Part shown: positions 8,436 to 17,012 of the stretch, one piece after another
Layout: each line of letters begins with the position of its first letter
How positions within the stretch are numbered: position 1 is the first letter of the stretch
Virus record (IMG/VR): IMGVR_UViG_3300030090_004797
Span: 1 to 27,751 of that record
DNA length: 27,751 nt
From: a virus
Reading direction: 5' to 3' (one strand)
Program-made: the position numbers and the translations under genes
Notes under the pieces: model-generated
The model's database searches: none
Told to the model about the DNA's origin: nothing
What the model saw: the letters and a program-made list of their open reading frames with translations, nothing else

Positions 8436-11400
8436 TTAACTTGATCCTTGCTCGCTGTTACAAAGCGTTATATCATCATATATACCTCCTAAAACGTTAG
8501 TTGTTGCTAAATAATTGTTTATACCATATTGTAAATAAATTTGATCATTTGCGTAAGTACAATCAGGTATTGACTGTTGACAAGCACTACCAGGGTTAGA
8601 ATTAGGTATACTACAAGCTGTACATCCAGTAACCCCTGGTTGGAGGCTTTCGTAAGCTTGAACAGTAACGTAATAACAGCTTCCATCATCACACGTGGCA
8701 TTGTAATCATGATTACAAGCTGATGGATCAGTACATCCTAAAACAGCAGTAGGATCATTTAGACAACCATCTACTGTAAATTGGAACTCTAAATAACCAC
8801 CACAATTAGGGAATTCAGCAGCTATAGGTAGGTTGGTTACAGCGTCTCTTCTTCCATAATACCCACCATCTATTTCGTAATATAATTCAACAGCATATTC
8901 GGCCTTAGTCCAAGTTGTTTGCGGCCCTGATTGAGTTATTGGGTGGTATATGTTAAACTCATAGTTAGTAGAAGAGTTCTGAGCATTACCCCAAGGATGT
9001 GGATAGTGTTGTTCACTACGATTACCATATATACCGTTAAACGGAAACACTGCAATAGCTTGTGCATTACTAAGAATTGCGTTATAAACAGGATTCCAAA
9101 CTGCTGCAGAATCTCTTTTCCAAAGTCTTACTCTAACACTATCACTAGAACTTGTAAAATTAGTGTTCAACATTCTGTAACTTAAACCTAAATCAACAAC
9201 CCCGGCTGAAGAGTCTAAATCGTAACCTAATGCTAACTGAGGAGTACCAGCTGGAGCTGTGCTAGGATCCCATATATCTCCACCAGGACCAGCTACACCA
9301 GGATCAAACAAAAAGTGTTGCTCTGTGTCACTAGGGCTAGGTGTTCCAGGTAAGTAATGCATAGGACCGTTAGGCGAGCCAACGTAAATATCGCTAAAAC
9401 CTTTATAACAACAATTATCCCAACCTACAATTTGAGTGTAACCACCAGCGTTTATATTGTTTCCTAAACAATCTAATCCCGCGGCTGCGTCATAATTACA
9501 TGCTGTAGGATCAGTACATCCTTGTGTTGGCTGTGGATATACACATGAGCCGTCGTCACAAGTAGCGTTTGGATCGTAATTATTAGCAGCTGAGTCAATA
9601 CATCCATAAACACAATAATCACAACTTCCATCATCAGTATTTGCTAATGGGTCATAGTTGTTTGCAGCAGGATCTGTACATCCATAAATAGTATACGTAC
9701 AACAAGAGTCCCAACCACTCTGTTGAACATAACTAGGATCGTTAATATCATCTCCGTTACAATCTAGTCTACAATTTGCAGTAACCCCACCTAAAGTACA
9801 AAATGGCTGAGGTTGGTAAATAGAATTTGTTTGAATATTATAGTTGTCAGCAGAAACATCAGTACAACCTAAACAAGTAACATATTCACATGATCCATCA
9901 TCCGTATTTGCGCCTGAGTCGTAATTACAAGCAACAGGATCAGTACAACCTAATACAGGCAAAGGACCACCGGTTCCAATTGTTACCGTGTAAGTAAACG
10001 GTGGACAAGGATTAGGAGGTGTTGCGTTATAACCTGGTGTGTTTGTTAATTGAGTTGTAATAGTATACGTTCCAGGAGGCAAATTATCGTAAAGCGCGGA
10101 ATTACTTTGTGGCGAGTTATTCAAATAATAACCAAAAGTAGCTGACTGCGTTATACCATTACCACTTATACCAATAGCAACAACACCGTTACCTTGTAAG
10201 TAAAAATAATCAGTGTTCCAAACTACAGCAATTTGCCCGTCGTTGTTACCAGAAAAAGTTTCATCTTGACCAACGATAGTAAATGGTATACCGTTGTAAG
10301 GCTGTGATGGTCCACCTACTGGTATTGGCGTTGTAATTTCATCACAGTAAAAACAACTACCATCATCTGTACTAGCAGTCGGGTCATAGTTTTGAGCCGT
10401 TGGATCGGTACAACCATAAGTAAACACACATGAACCATCGTCTAATATACCATAAGAACCACTAAGAGGTGTGTAACTTAATGCTTCTGGAGGGAAGGTA
10501 GTAGGATTACTAGCGCTGTTATCCGTACAACCATACCAAATACAAGTACCGTCATCAGTGTTAGCTAATGGGTCAAAGTTAGATGCAGTACCTATTGTAC
10601 AACCAGTAACAGTATACATACATGAACCATCATCCGTATTAGCCGATGGGTTATAATTTACAGCGTTTGGATCCGTACAACCGTAAATAACTCCTATACA
10701 GCTTCCATCATCATTATTGTTGTAAGATTGTGGTGGGAACACAGTGGTATTAGTACAGCCATCTGGATAAGTTTGCGGATCGCAAGTACAGCCCCACCAT
10801 TCACAAGTAGCATCGTCTGTATTAGCTGATGGATAATAATTTGTAGCCGAAGGGTCTAAACATCCCATTAAAATAGGCTCACAAGAACCATCATCTACTG
10901 TAGCATTTGGATCGTAATTAAATGCGGTTGAATCTGTACAACCAGTAGTTGTAATTACTATTGGAGTAGAACTTAAAACACCTTGTCCTTGTATTGCAAA
11001 ACTAGCTTGGTCAAAATAAGAGCTACCGTCAGGGTTTACAAATATATGACCAGAATTATTAAGATTATTATTATCGTAAGTAACTTGGACTTCTTTTCCT
11101 TTTATGAAATTAAACCACTTTCCTTCTTTTTCAATAAATTCATTTATATCTCCAACTTCTTTGTTTGTTTCTATCTTATCTACATACCAACCTTTTCTTG
11201 GATCTAAATTGTAGTATTGATCATCATCTAAGTTTTGGGTAATTTTAGCATCAGAACCTTCATAGTTTATAGTTGTAAAAGACTTTACACTTCCAGGAAT
11301 CTCGTTTATAATAACACTCACCTCAGAATTTGTGAAATTGTCATAAAAAGTATTTCTACCAAACTCTACACCATTAGCGTCAAAACGTTCAACATGATGC

Positions 11401-14400
11401 AACCAAGGCTCACCATTTCTCCAAGTGTAATATTCATTAGCACAACTAACAGCAATTTCTGGAATAAAAGATTTAAAACTTACCCAGCCTTTTACGTCTT
11501 CTCTAAAAGACAACGTTTTAGGCATACCATCAACACTATTGTCAAGAGTTAGATTGTACTCATCTTTTTTATCGTCATAAGAACCTAAAACTTTACTAGA
11601 TAGCTTTAAATTATCTCTAAACCAATCTTTCATACCGTGATTAGATATAGGAGTTAAACCGTCCATAGATAATCTCATAACGGTACCTCTTACTTTATCG
11701 GTAAAATAAACTCTATATGATTCTGAAGCAAAAGATTCTGGATTTTTAGATATACCGTATTCACCAACAAAAGGTACAGCTTGACCTAAAACTCTTTCGT
11801 TAGCTGTTAACTGTGGATTTCCATCAGCGTTAAATACAGCATCTTTGTTAGCTAGTATTTTCAACACCTTATCTTCACACAAAACAACTAAATCAGTATC
11901 TCTAGTATGTATTTTTTGTATACTACCGTATATAGGGTTTATGTCTTTAGTTATTTTTTCTGCAGCTACAAATTGATTTGTTTCGTTTGTGTTGGAATTA
12001 TCATTATATATACCAGAGTATATTAAACCATATTTTCTGTGCTCTTCTTCGTAAACGTTGTCTATTGTTGACGAAGCAACAACACCATTTGTTATAAATT
12101 GTAAGTTAAAATTGTCTCTAATTCTATTCGACTCAACACCATTACCCCAAGAATAACAGTTGTGCCAGTCTAATATATTTATACTATTTTGATAAACATT
12201 ATTTTCAAAGGTTAAAATAGAGGCCGATAGAGGCGGTGGTGTGTCAACAGCATCTTCGGCTAAAGTCATTATTATTTTACTACCATTTGGTTTGTGAATT
12301 AATATTTTTGTTCCAGCAGTTATTTGAGTGTGTTGTACGCCTGTGTTTGGATCAAGACAGCCACCAGGAGTTGTACATACTGCCGGAAAAACAACTACTT
12401 GACTACCAGTTGATCCAACAGAGGCACTTGGTGTTGTGCTTATAATTTGAGGTTGTCCAAAACCACCAAAAGCAAAAATACCAAGACCAGGATCGTCGTA
12501 ATTTTCTATAGTAGATCCTACTGGAAAGTTTATTTGTCTTTCTTTGTAAGATAACTCAATAGGTATATTGTCACTTGCCTCGTAATATATATCAAGATCT
12601 GTTTGATCTTTTGGTTCTGTTTCCCATATAGCTGGGTTTGTAGGCATTACAGATTCTTCTATTTCTTCTTCTAAAAACTCTATAGTATATCCAACAGAGT
12701 CAACACCCATTTTTGTAGCATTAAAACCTTCTGCATCGTTATGATAATTAATATTAAGAACAGAGTTAGGACTTATACCGTTAAAGCTATATTGAGCAAA
12801 AACTAAAGTATCATTATTAGATATTGATAAACCCGATACATCTACGTTAGATAAATCAGTTCTATATTTTTTAAAATAAACAGTGTTACTGGTACTAGAT
12901 ATATCAGCTACTACCACAAGTCTATCGTCTGGAACTGCGGTTCCGTTAATTGATTTTAGAACCATACCTTCTGTTAACGTTCTAGTTCCGTAGTTAGAGT
13001 TACCTTGTAGTGAGCTTAACGTAACTGTGTTATTTGCAAAAGAACTAGAAGCGGTTAAAGTTAGTTCTACACCACCAGATATTGGGTCGTTATAACCACC
13101 AGGATTCCAAACAAGCTCCTTATCGAGTGTTATTCTAAATCTTCTTGTAAAGTTAAAAGGTCTAAAGTAAATTTGATTATCATAACGAATATTATTATAC
13201 GTGTACGTTAGAGTAGCACCAGTAGCCATTACCTTACCACCTACTAAATAACCTCTTTGTTGTTCCCAATTAGTGTCTTTGGAACCCTCTAATGGAGTAC
13301 CGTTGTTATCACAATATCTAGCTAAAAAAGCGTTTTCAACACCAGTTATTTCATATACTTCGCCGGTTGGATCTTCTGCAAATCTAATCTTTTGCCCCGC
13401 AACTAATCTTTTAGCAATGTTCCAAACATTACCAGAATATAGTTCATTGTTTTCTAAATCATATATTATAGGATCGTTTGTATCTTCATCGTCAACTATC
13501 CATCCATTAGATAATTCCGCATCTGTAAATCTCTGTAAACCACCAAAGTTTAAATCTAAAACAGCACCTCCAGGAGAATTTATTATTCCTACAGAGCTTG
13601 AACTACCACCCGCAGGTTTTCCATCCCAACCATCATTACTACCACCAAAACCATAAACAAAAGTGTTCTCAATATGACCAGCGTCATCTATAAACCAAAC
13701 ATCTTGAAAGTCAAAAGGAGTTGCTGGATCATGCGGATCTAAAGTAGTTACTCTTCTATTTATACCCATAATACCAGGTGCACCATTATATGAAAGGTTG
13801 TTTGCAGTGTCATATATAACTTCTCCGTGATTTCTTGATCTAATCGTATTTCTACCTCTCATAAACGCGGCGTGCGGTCTCCATTGTCTATGGCTGTTAG
13901 TTATAAAACCTCCAACACCAGCATCTTTCGCAGAGTTATCTAAAGTTTGTAAATAACCCTGACTCCCACCGTAATCTTCATTGACTATATTCGATGAACT
14001 GCTATAAGCTTGAACATGCCAATAGTTTGGTATTCCAGCTGCTGAAGCATCAGTTGGGCAATTGTCTCCCATGTCCCAAGTTTTGTCGTGAGCTTCTTTT
14101 TTAAAACTAAATATTTTTTGAGCCGCAACAATATTATAATTAACATTAATACTTGTTCCGGTGTTTACTATATTTTGTTGAAAAATATCATCATTGTATA
14201 TTTTTACAAAAAATCTTCCATCAAATTCAGGTAGGTTTTTTACTTCGTACTTATAAAAAACAATAATAGTTCCGTTGTTAAAATCATTTACGTTATTACC
14301 GGTTGGATCATTTGTAAAATTGTTTATTGTACTATCAAACGGTTTGTCTACAGATATTGTCCATTTTGTTGCAGATGACAAATCTTGATTGTTTGGAGCA

Positions 14401-17009
14401 ACAGAAGTTATTTCTAATGGAATTGTTGCTGGAACACTATTGTCGCTACTTCTAAAGCTAATATAGTACTTAACGTCTTTAGTTGCTTGAGTAACCAACG
14501 TGTGTAATTCTCTTATATTACTATTATTGTAAGCGGTATCAAACGCAAGTTCAAAAGTTTTTTGTTCTTGAGTAGGTAAAAGGTTTGAAGAGTTTATTAT
14601 GTTGTTATTAGTATTATGGTGTACTTGAGTGTTTATAGTAGTTTTGTGGGTTTTTATAAAGTCTGGCGCTTCATTTTCTATGGCTAATATTTTATATCTA
14701 GCTTCTTGCTCTACTAAATAATTTTTTTCTGCTGCTTTTTTTAATATTAAATAATCATCAATATCAAGTTTGTTTCTATCGTTAGAATTAAAAGACAACC
14801 AAATATTATCATCTTTAGCATCGTAATATCTATCCATTGCTAAATTATAATACTCTGTAGACGTTTCTTTTATATAAAACTTGAAATACTTAGCGTCAAC
14901 AGGGGTAGCTTGAGAAACTGTAGACACTAATAAAGAGTTTGCATGAACAGACTCTTTTTTAGAAACTGTTATACCAGCAGTAGTGTTTGTTATAATAGGA
15001 GTTTCTCTACCGTGTTCGTCTAAAAAAACAACGCCTAATTGATAATCTCTAAGAGATTTTATAGACTTTCTGTTTTCGCTATAAGTGTTTGACAACAACA
15101 CCCTAAACTTTGGGTTATGTTGTTGATCAGTACCTTTGTTTAATAAACTAAAATTTTGATAGTAATTACCATATACGATTCTATTTCCAACAACGTCTTG
15201 TGCTAAAGCTCTTTTAGGAACGTTGTCCCAAGATCTTAATAGTTGATTAGATGGTAAAACACCTTTTATTGTTTCCGATGTTATAAAGTATTCGTCTTTT
15301 AAATAAGCGTTTAAATCCCCAGGTACAAAATAATCTTTAGGATCTATAGTCTCCACAACGTAAATATTAGGATTATCTTCTTCTTTGTACAGTATATCAA
15401 TAGCTACAACGTCAACGTTTATTTGTTCAATTATAGTTTTCCAACCTGAAAGTTTTATTTCTTTAACCTGGTTTGTCATACCAAGATTAAAACCTCTTTT
15501 AGGATGGTAAGAAAAACTACCAGGTGAAAAAGCTACTTGTGTAAACGGTGCAAAAGTAGAATATTCACCATCTTCATATTTGTATCTGTAAGAAAATCTA
15601 GGAAATTTAAACTCAAAAAGTTTTTCTTCTTCATCTAGTAAGTCAATAACATATTGAAAAGTTTGACCTGCAACAACAGGGTTTGCATCATTGTCTGTTA
15701 CTATTTTTATCTTTACCTGTACTATTCCGTTGGCAGTATCAAAATTATTACCACTCCAATCTTCTATAGTACCTCTTATAGCCCAGTCTTGTAACGGTAC
15801 GGTTGGTAGAGCGCCTGTAATAGTTTCAGGTTTTAAAACAACTGTTTTACCTACCTCCCAACCATTTAACACAAAACTAGAATTGTTGTTACTGTCATAA
15901 GGCATAGAAACGTAAAAAGTATCTCCAACACTAATGGTAGAAAAATCATAAATACCATTTGCGGAAGAATTTCCAACGAAAGTAGATTGGTTAGCGTTAC
16001 CCGGTGAAGATATTAACATTACACCAGAGTAATTTTGATCAAAATCTCTAGTTGTAACTAAGTCCATGTTTAACTTTATTTTAGGACTTCTTTTTATAAC
16101 GGTTATTTCTTGTTTAGTAACAAATCTCTCTGATATACCAATAACATTTGGGTTGTTAGCAATTAAACCTAAAGGATTTTGAAGTTTTAAATTTACAGTT
16201 ACGGTATTTTTTAAACCAGTTTGCTCTGTACCTTGCACGCTACGTGTTATGTTTATTTTTTTAGGCTCGCTAAAACCATCAGTCCAAAATAACATATCGT
16301 CAATAATATTGATACCAGTTATTATTCTCTGCGTGTTAAACTCTAATACTTTTTCTCTTGTTTTACCAACACTCATACTTAACATAGGTTGACCAGGTAA
16401 CGCGCCGACTATATTAGCGTTTAAAAAACCACCTATATTTATACTGTTATTAGTAGCGTCTTTTGAAACTACCTCAGCTTGCCAATCGTCCCAACGTTCA
16501 CCAGTATTAACGTCTTCCCAAAACAATATTTTATCTCCAACTTCTATTTTATCAAAAGCTTCTGTTGTGCTTATAAAAACATCACCAGTAATAGGATTCA
16601 TTTGAGAACCTAAGTTAATTAAAACATAAAGTTCTTTTAGATCAACAAAAACATATTCTACTAAGTTATTTTTGTGTCTTAGTATCATATCTTTAGACTC
16701 AAAAAAGCCATTAGTGTAATTACCTGCAAAAAAGTCAGGTAAACCTTCTTCACTTATAAACCAATAAAAAGCATCGTCTTTTTCATCAGAAACAGTACCT
16801 ATGCAACTAGCATTAGCGCCAATATTAATTTGACCTACATCATATAATCTTTCATTACCTAATATATTTTGAACAGTTCCAACTTCAGAGTTCTCTGACG
16901 TGGAAACCTGTACGTTTATAGCGTGCCTGTATTCTCCGTTAGGTACTAGCCTTTCATCAACGTCTTTATTCATTTTACCACCGGCAAAATGGTGTTTAAT
17001 ATCTGGCAT
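8436..17009 (-). CDS. Giant tail protein (2857 aa): nozzle-like N-terminal part fused to adhesin-type Cys-rich repeats
   Basis: The largest gene here (8.6 kb). It starts MPDIKHHFAGGKMNKDVDER, followed by LVPNGEYRHAINVQVSTSE and a VQNILGNE stretch, a lead I associate with tail/nozzle proteins of marine phages. About residues 1-2000 are beta-rich; near 1755-1790 is ESFASESYRVYFTDK followed by RGTVMRLSMDGLTPIS, a blade-like segment typical of this family. A Gly/Ser-rich region lies near 975-1170 and a beta module near 1310-1408. From residue 2023 to 2778 run 13 GCTDP...DDGSC-type repeats, interrupted by a SprB-like segment and by a ~220-residue domain of unknown type. A further Cys-rich tail closes the protein. 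There is no signal peptide. It probably binds the host surface; the repeats are known from Bacteroidetes surface proteins. The cysteines may form disulfides after release from the cell. It lies 3 bases after the 451-residue gene. Confidence 0.78.
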   Translation of the reverse strand: MPDIKHHFAGGKMNKDVDERLVPNGEYRHAINVQVSTSENSEVGTVQNILGNERLYDVGQINIGANASCIGTVSDEKDDAFYWFISEEGLPDFFAGNYTNGFFESKDMILRHKNNLVEYVFVDLKELYVLINLGSQMNPITGDVFISTTEAFDKIEVGDKILFWEDVNTGERWDDWQAEVVSKDATNNSINIGGFLNANIVGALPGQPMLSMSVGKTREKVLEFNTQRIITGINIIDDMLFWTDGFSEPKKINITRSVQGTEQTGLKNTVTVNLKLQNPLGLIANNPNVIGISERFVTKQEITVIKRSPKIKLNMDLVTTRDFDQNYSGVMLISSPGNANQSTFVGNSSANGIYDFSTISVGDTFYVSMPYDSNNNSSFVLNGWEVGKTVVLKPETITGALPTVPLQDWAIRGTIEDWSGNNFDTANGIVQVKIKIVTDNDANPVVAGQTFQYVIDLLDEEEKLFEFKFPRFSYRYKYEDGEYSTFAPFTQVAFSPGSFSYHPKRGFNLGMTNQVKEIKLSGWKTIIEQINVDVVAIDILYKEEDNPNIYVVETIDPKDYFVPGDLNAYLKDEYFITSETIKGVLPSNQLLRSWDNVPKRALAQDVVGNRIVYGNYYQNFSLLNKGTDQQHNPKFRVLLSNTYSENRKSIKSLRDYQLGVVFLDEHGRETPIITNTTAGITVSKKESVHANSLLVSTVSQATPVDAKYFKFYIKETSTEYYNLAMDRYYDAKDDNIWLSFNSNDRNKLDIDDYLILKKAAEKNYLVEQEARYKILAIENEAPDFIKTHKTTINTQVHHNTNNNIINSSNLLPTQEQKTFELAFDTAYNNSNIRELHTLVTQATKDVKYYISFRSSDNSVPATIPLEITSVAPNNQDLSSATKWTISVDKPFDSTINNFTNDPTGNNVNDFNNGTIIVFYKYEVKNLPEFDGRFFVKIYNDDIFQQNIVNTGTSINVNYNIVAAQKIFSFKKEAHDKTWDMGDNCPTDASAAGIPNYWHVQAYSSSSNIVNEDYGGSQGYLQTLDNSAKDAGVGGFITNSHRQWRPHAAFMRGRNTIRSRNHGEVIYDTANNLSYNGAPGIMGINRRVTTLDPHDPATPFDFQDVWFIDDAGHIENTFVYGFGGSNDGWDGKPAGGSSSSVGIINSPGGAVLDLNFGGLQRFTDAELSNGWIVDDEDTNDPIIYDLENNELYSGNVWNIAKRLVAGQKIRFAEDPTGEVYEITGVENAFLARYCDNNGTPLEGSKDTNWEQQRGYLVGGKVMATGATLTYTYNNIRYDNQIYFRPFNFTRRFRITLDKELVWNPGGYNDPISGGVELTLTASSSFANNTVTLSSLQGNSNYGTRTLTEGMVLKSINGTAVPDDRLVVVADISSTSNTVYFKKYRTDLSNVDVSGLSISNNDTLVFAQYSFNGISPNSVLNINYHNDAEGFNATKMGVDSVGYTIEFLEEEIEESVMPTNPAIWETEPKDQTDLDIYYEASDNIPIELSYKERQINFPVGSTIENYDDPGLGIFAFGGFGQPQIISTTPSASVGSTGSQVVVFPAVCTTPGGCLDPNTGVQHTQITAGTKILIHKPNGSKIIMTLAEDAVDTPPPLSASILTFENNVYQNSINILDWHNCYSWGNGVESNRIRDNFNLQFITNGVVASSTIDNVYEEEHRKYGLIYSGIYNDNSNTNETNQFVAAEKITKDINPIYGSIQKIHTRDTDLVVLCEDKVLKILANKDAVFNADGNPQLTANERVLGQAVPFVGEYGISKNPESFASESYRVYFTDKVRGTVMRLSMDGLTPISNHGMKDWFRDNLKLSSKVLGSYDDKKDEYNLTLDNSVDGMPKTLSFREDVKGWVSFKSFIPEIAVSCANEYYTWRNGEPWLHHVERFDANGVEFGRNTFYDNFTNSEVSVIINEIPGSVKSFTTINYEGSDAKITQNLDDDQYYNLDPRKGWYVDKIETNKEVGDINEFIEKEGKWFNFIKGKEVQVTYDNNNLNNSGHIFVNPDGSSYFDQASFAIQGQGVLSSTPIVITTTGCTDSTAFNYDPNATVDDGSCEPILMGCLDPSATNYYPSANTDDATCEWWGCTCDPQTYPDGCTNTTVFPPQSYNNNDDGSCIGVIYGCTDPNAVNYNPSANTDDGSCMYTVTGCTIGTASNFDPLANTDDGTCIWYGCTDNSASNPTTFPPEALSYTPLSGSYGILDDGSCVFTYGCTDPTAQNYDPTASTDDGSCFYCDEITTPIPVGGPSQPYNGIPFTIVGQDETFSGNNDGQIAVVWNTDYFYLQGNGVVAIGISGNGITQSATFGYYLNNSPQSNSALYDNLPPGTYTITTQLTNTPGYNATPPNPCPPFTYTVTIGTGGPLPVLGCTDPVACNYDSGANTDDGSCEYVTCLGCTDVSADNYNIQTNSIYQPQPFCTLGGVTANCRLDCNGDDINDPSYVQQSGWDSCCTYTIYGCTDPAANNYDPLANTDDGSCDYCVYGCIDSAANNYDPNATCDDGSCVYPQPTQGCTDPTACNYDAAAGLDCLGNNINAGGYTQIVGWDNCCYKGFSDIYVGSPNGPMHYLPGTPSPSDTEQHFLFDPGVAGPGGDIWDPSTAPAGTPQLALGYDLDSSAGVVDLGLSYRMLNTNFTSSSDSVRVRLWKRDSAAVWNPVYNAILSNAQAIAVFPFNGIYGNRSEQHYPHPWGNAQNSSTNYEFNIYHPITQSGPQTTWTKAEYAVELYYEIDGGYYGRRDAVTNLPIAAEFPNCGGYLEFQFTVDGCLNDPTAVLGCTDPSACNHDYNATCDDGSCYYVTVQAYESLQPGVTGCTACSIPNSNPGSACQQSIPDCTYANDQIYLQYGINNYLATTNVLGGIYDDITLCNSEQGSS
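8739..9407 (-). other. Unassigned ~220-residue domain inserted between repeat units 12 and 13
   Basis: This in-frame segment of the giant tail protein has no GCTDP motif until the next unit. It is rich in Tyr, Trp, Pro and Gly with alternating beta-strand patterns (VDLGLSYRMLN, SVRVRLWKRD, YAVELYYEIDGGYYG, YLEFQFTVDGC). It looks like a single beta-sandwich, a fold often used for ligand binding, but I do not recognise the family. Confidence 0.55.
9951..10352 (-). other. SprB-like/Ig-like beta domain inserted between repeat units 7 and 8
   Basis: This segment of the giant tail protein contains FSGNNDGQIAVVW, then GYYLNNSPQ, then LPPGTYTITTQL, and ends PFTYTVTIG. That order (NNDGxI..., a short YxLN strand, ...LxPGTYTxT...) is the pattern of SprB-type repeats in gliding-motility adhesins of flavobacteria. 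It could also be described as a generic PKD/Ig-like domain. Confidence 0.6.
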
Positions 17010-17012
17010 ATA

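Larger units (their letters stand above)
8676..10943 (-). repeat. Array of 13 GCTDP...DDGSC protein repeats (9 canonical, 4 degenerate)
   Basis: Canonical 21-residue units, written GCTDPxAxNYDP then xAxxDDGSC, lie at 10881-10943, 10803-10865, 10620-10682, 10542-10604, 10353-10415, 9888-9950, 9621-9683, 9543-9605 and 8676-8738. Expanded or degenerate units lie at 10698-10793, 10428-10532, 9699-9869 and 9408-9521; they are the 3rd, 6th, 9th and 12th units. Each canonical unit has two Cys and an Asp-rich DP...DDG stretch suited to calcium binding, which is inference. The DNA copies differ at many third positions, so these are old, selected repeats and not a recent slippage product. Confidence 0.9.

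Noticed and set aside
8519-8710. Minus-strand 63-codon frame inside the giant tail gene
   Set aside because: Shifted frame over the Cys-rich C-terminus; the main frame continues with cysteine and repeat structure. The frames at 22658-22867 and 26381-26572 were dismissed for the same reason.
8676-10943. Regularly spaced similar DNA segments that could be taken for a CRISPR array
   Set aside because: They are in-frame codons for protein repeats, differ at many positions between copies, and the spacing is irregular.
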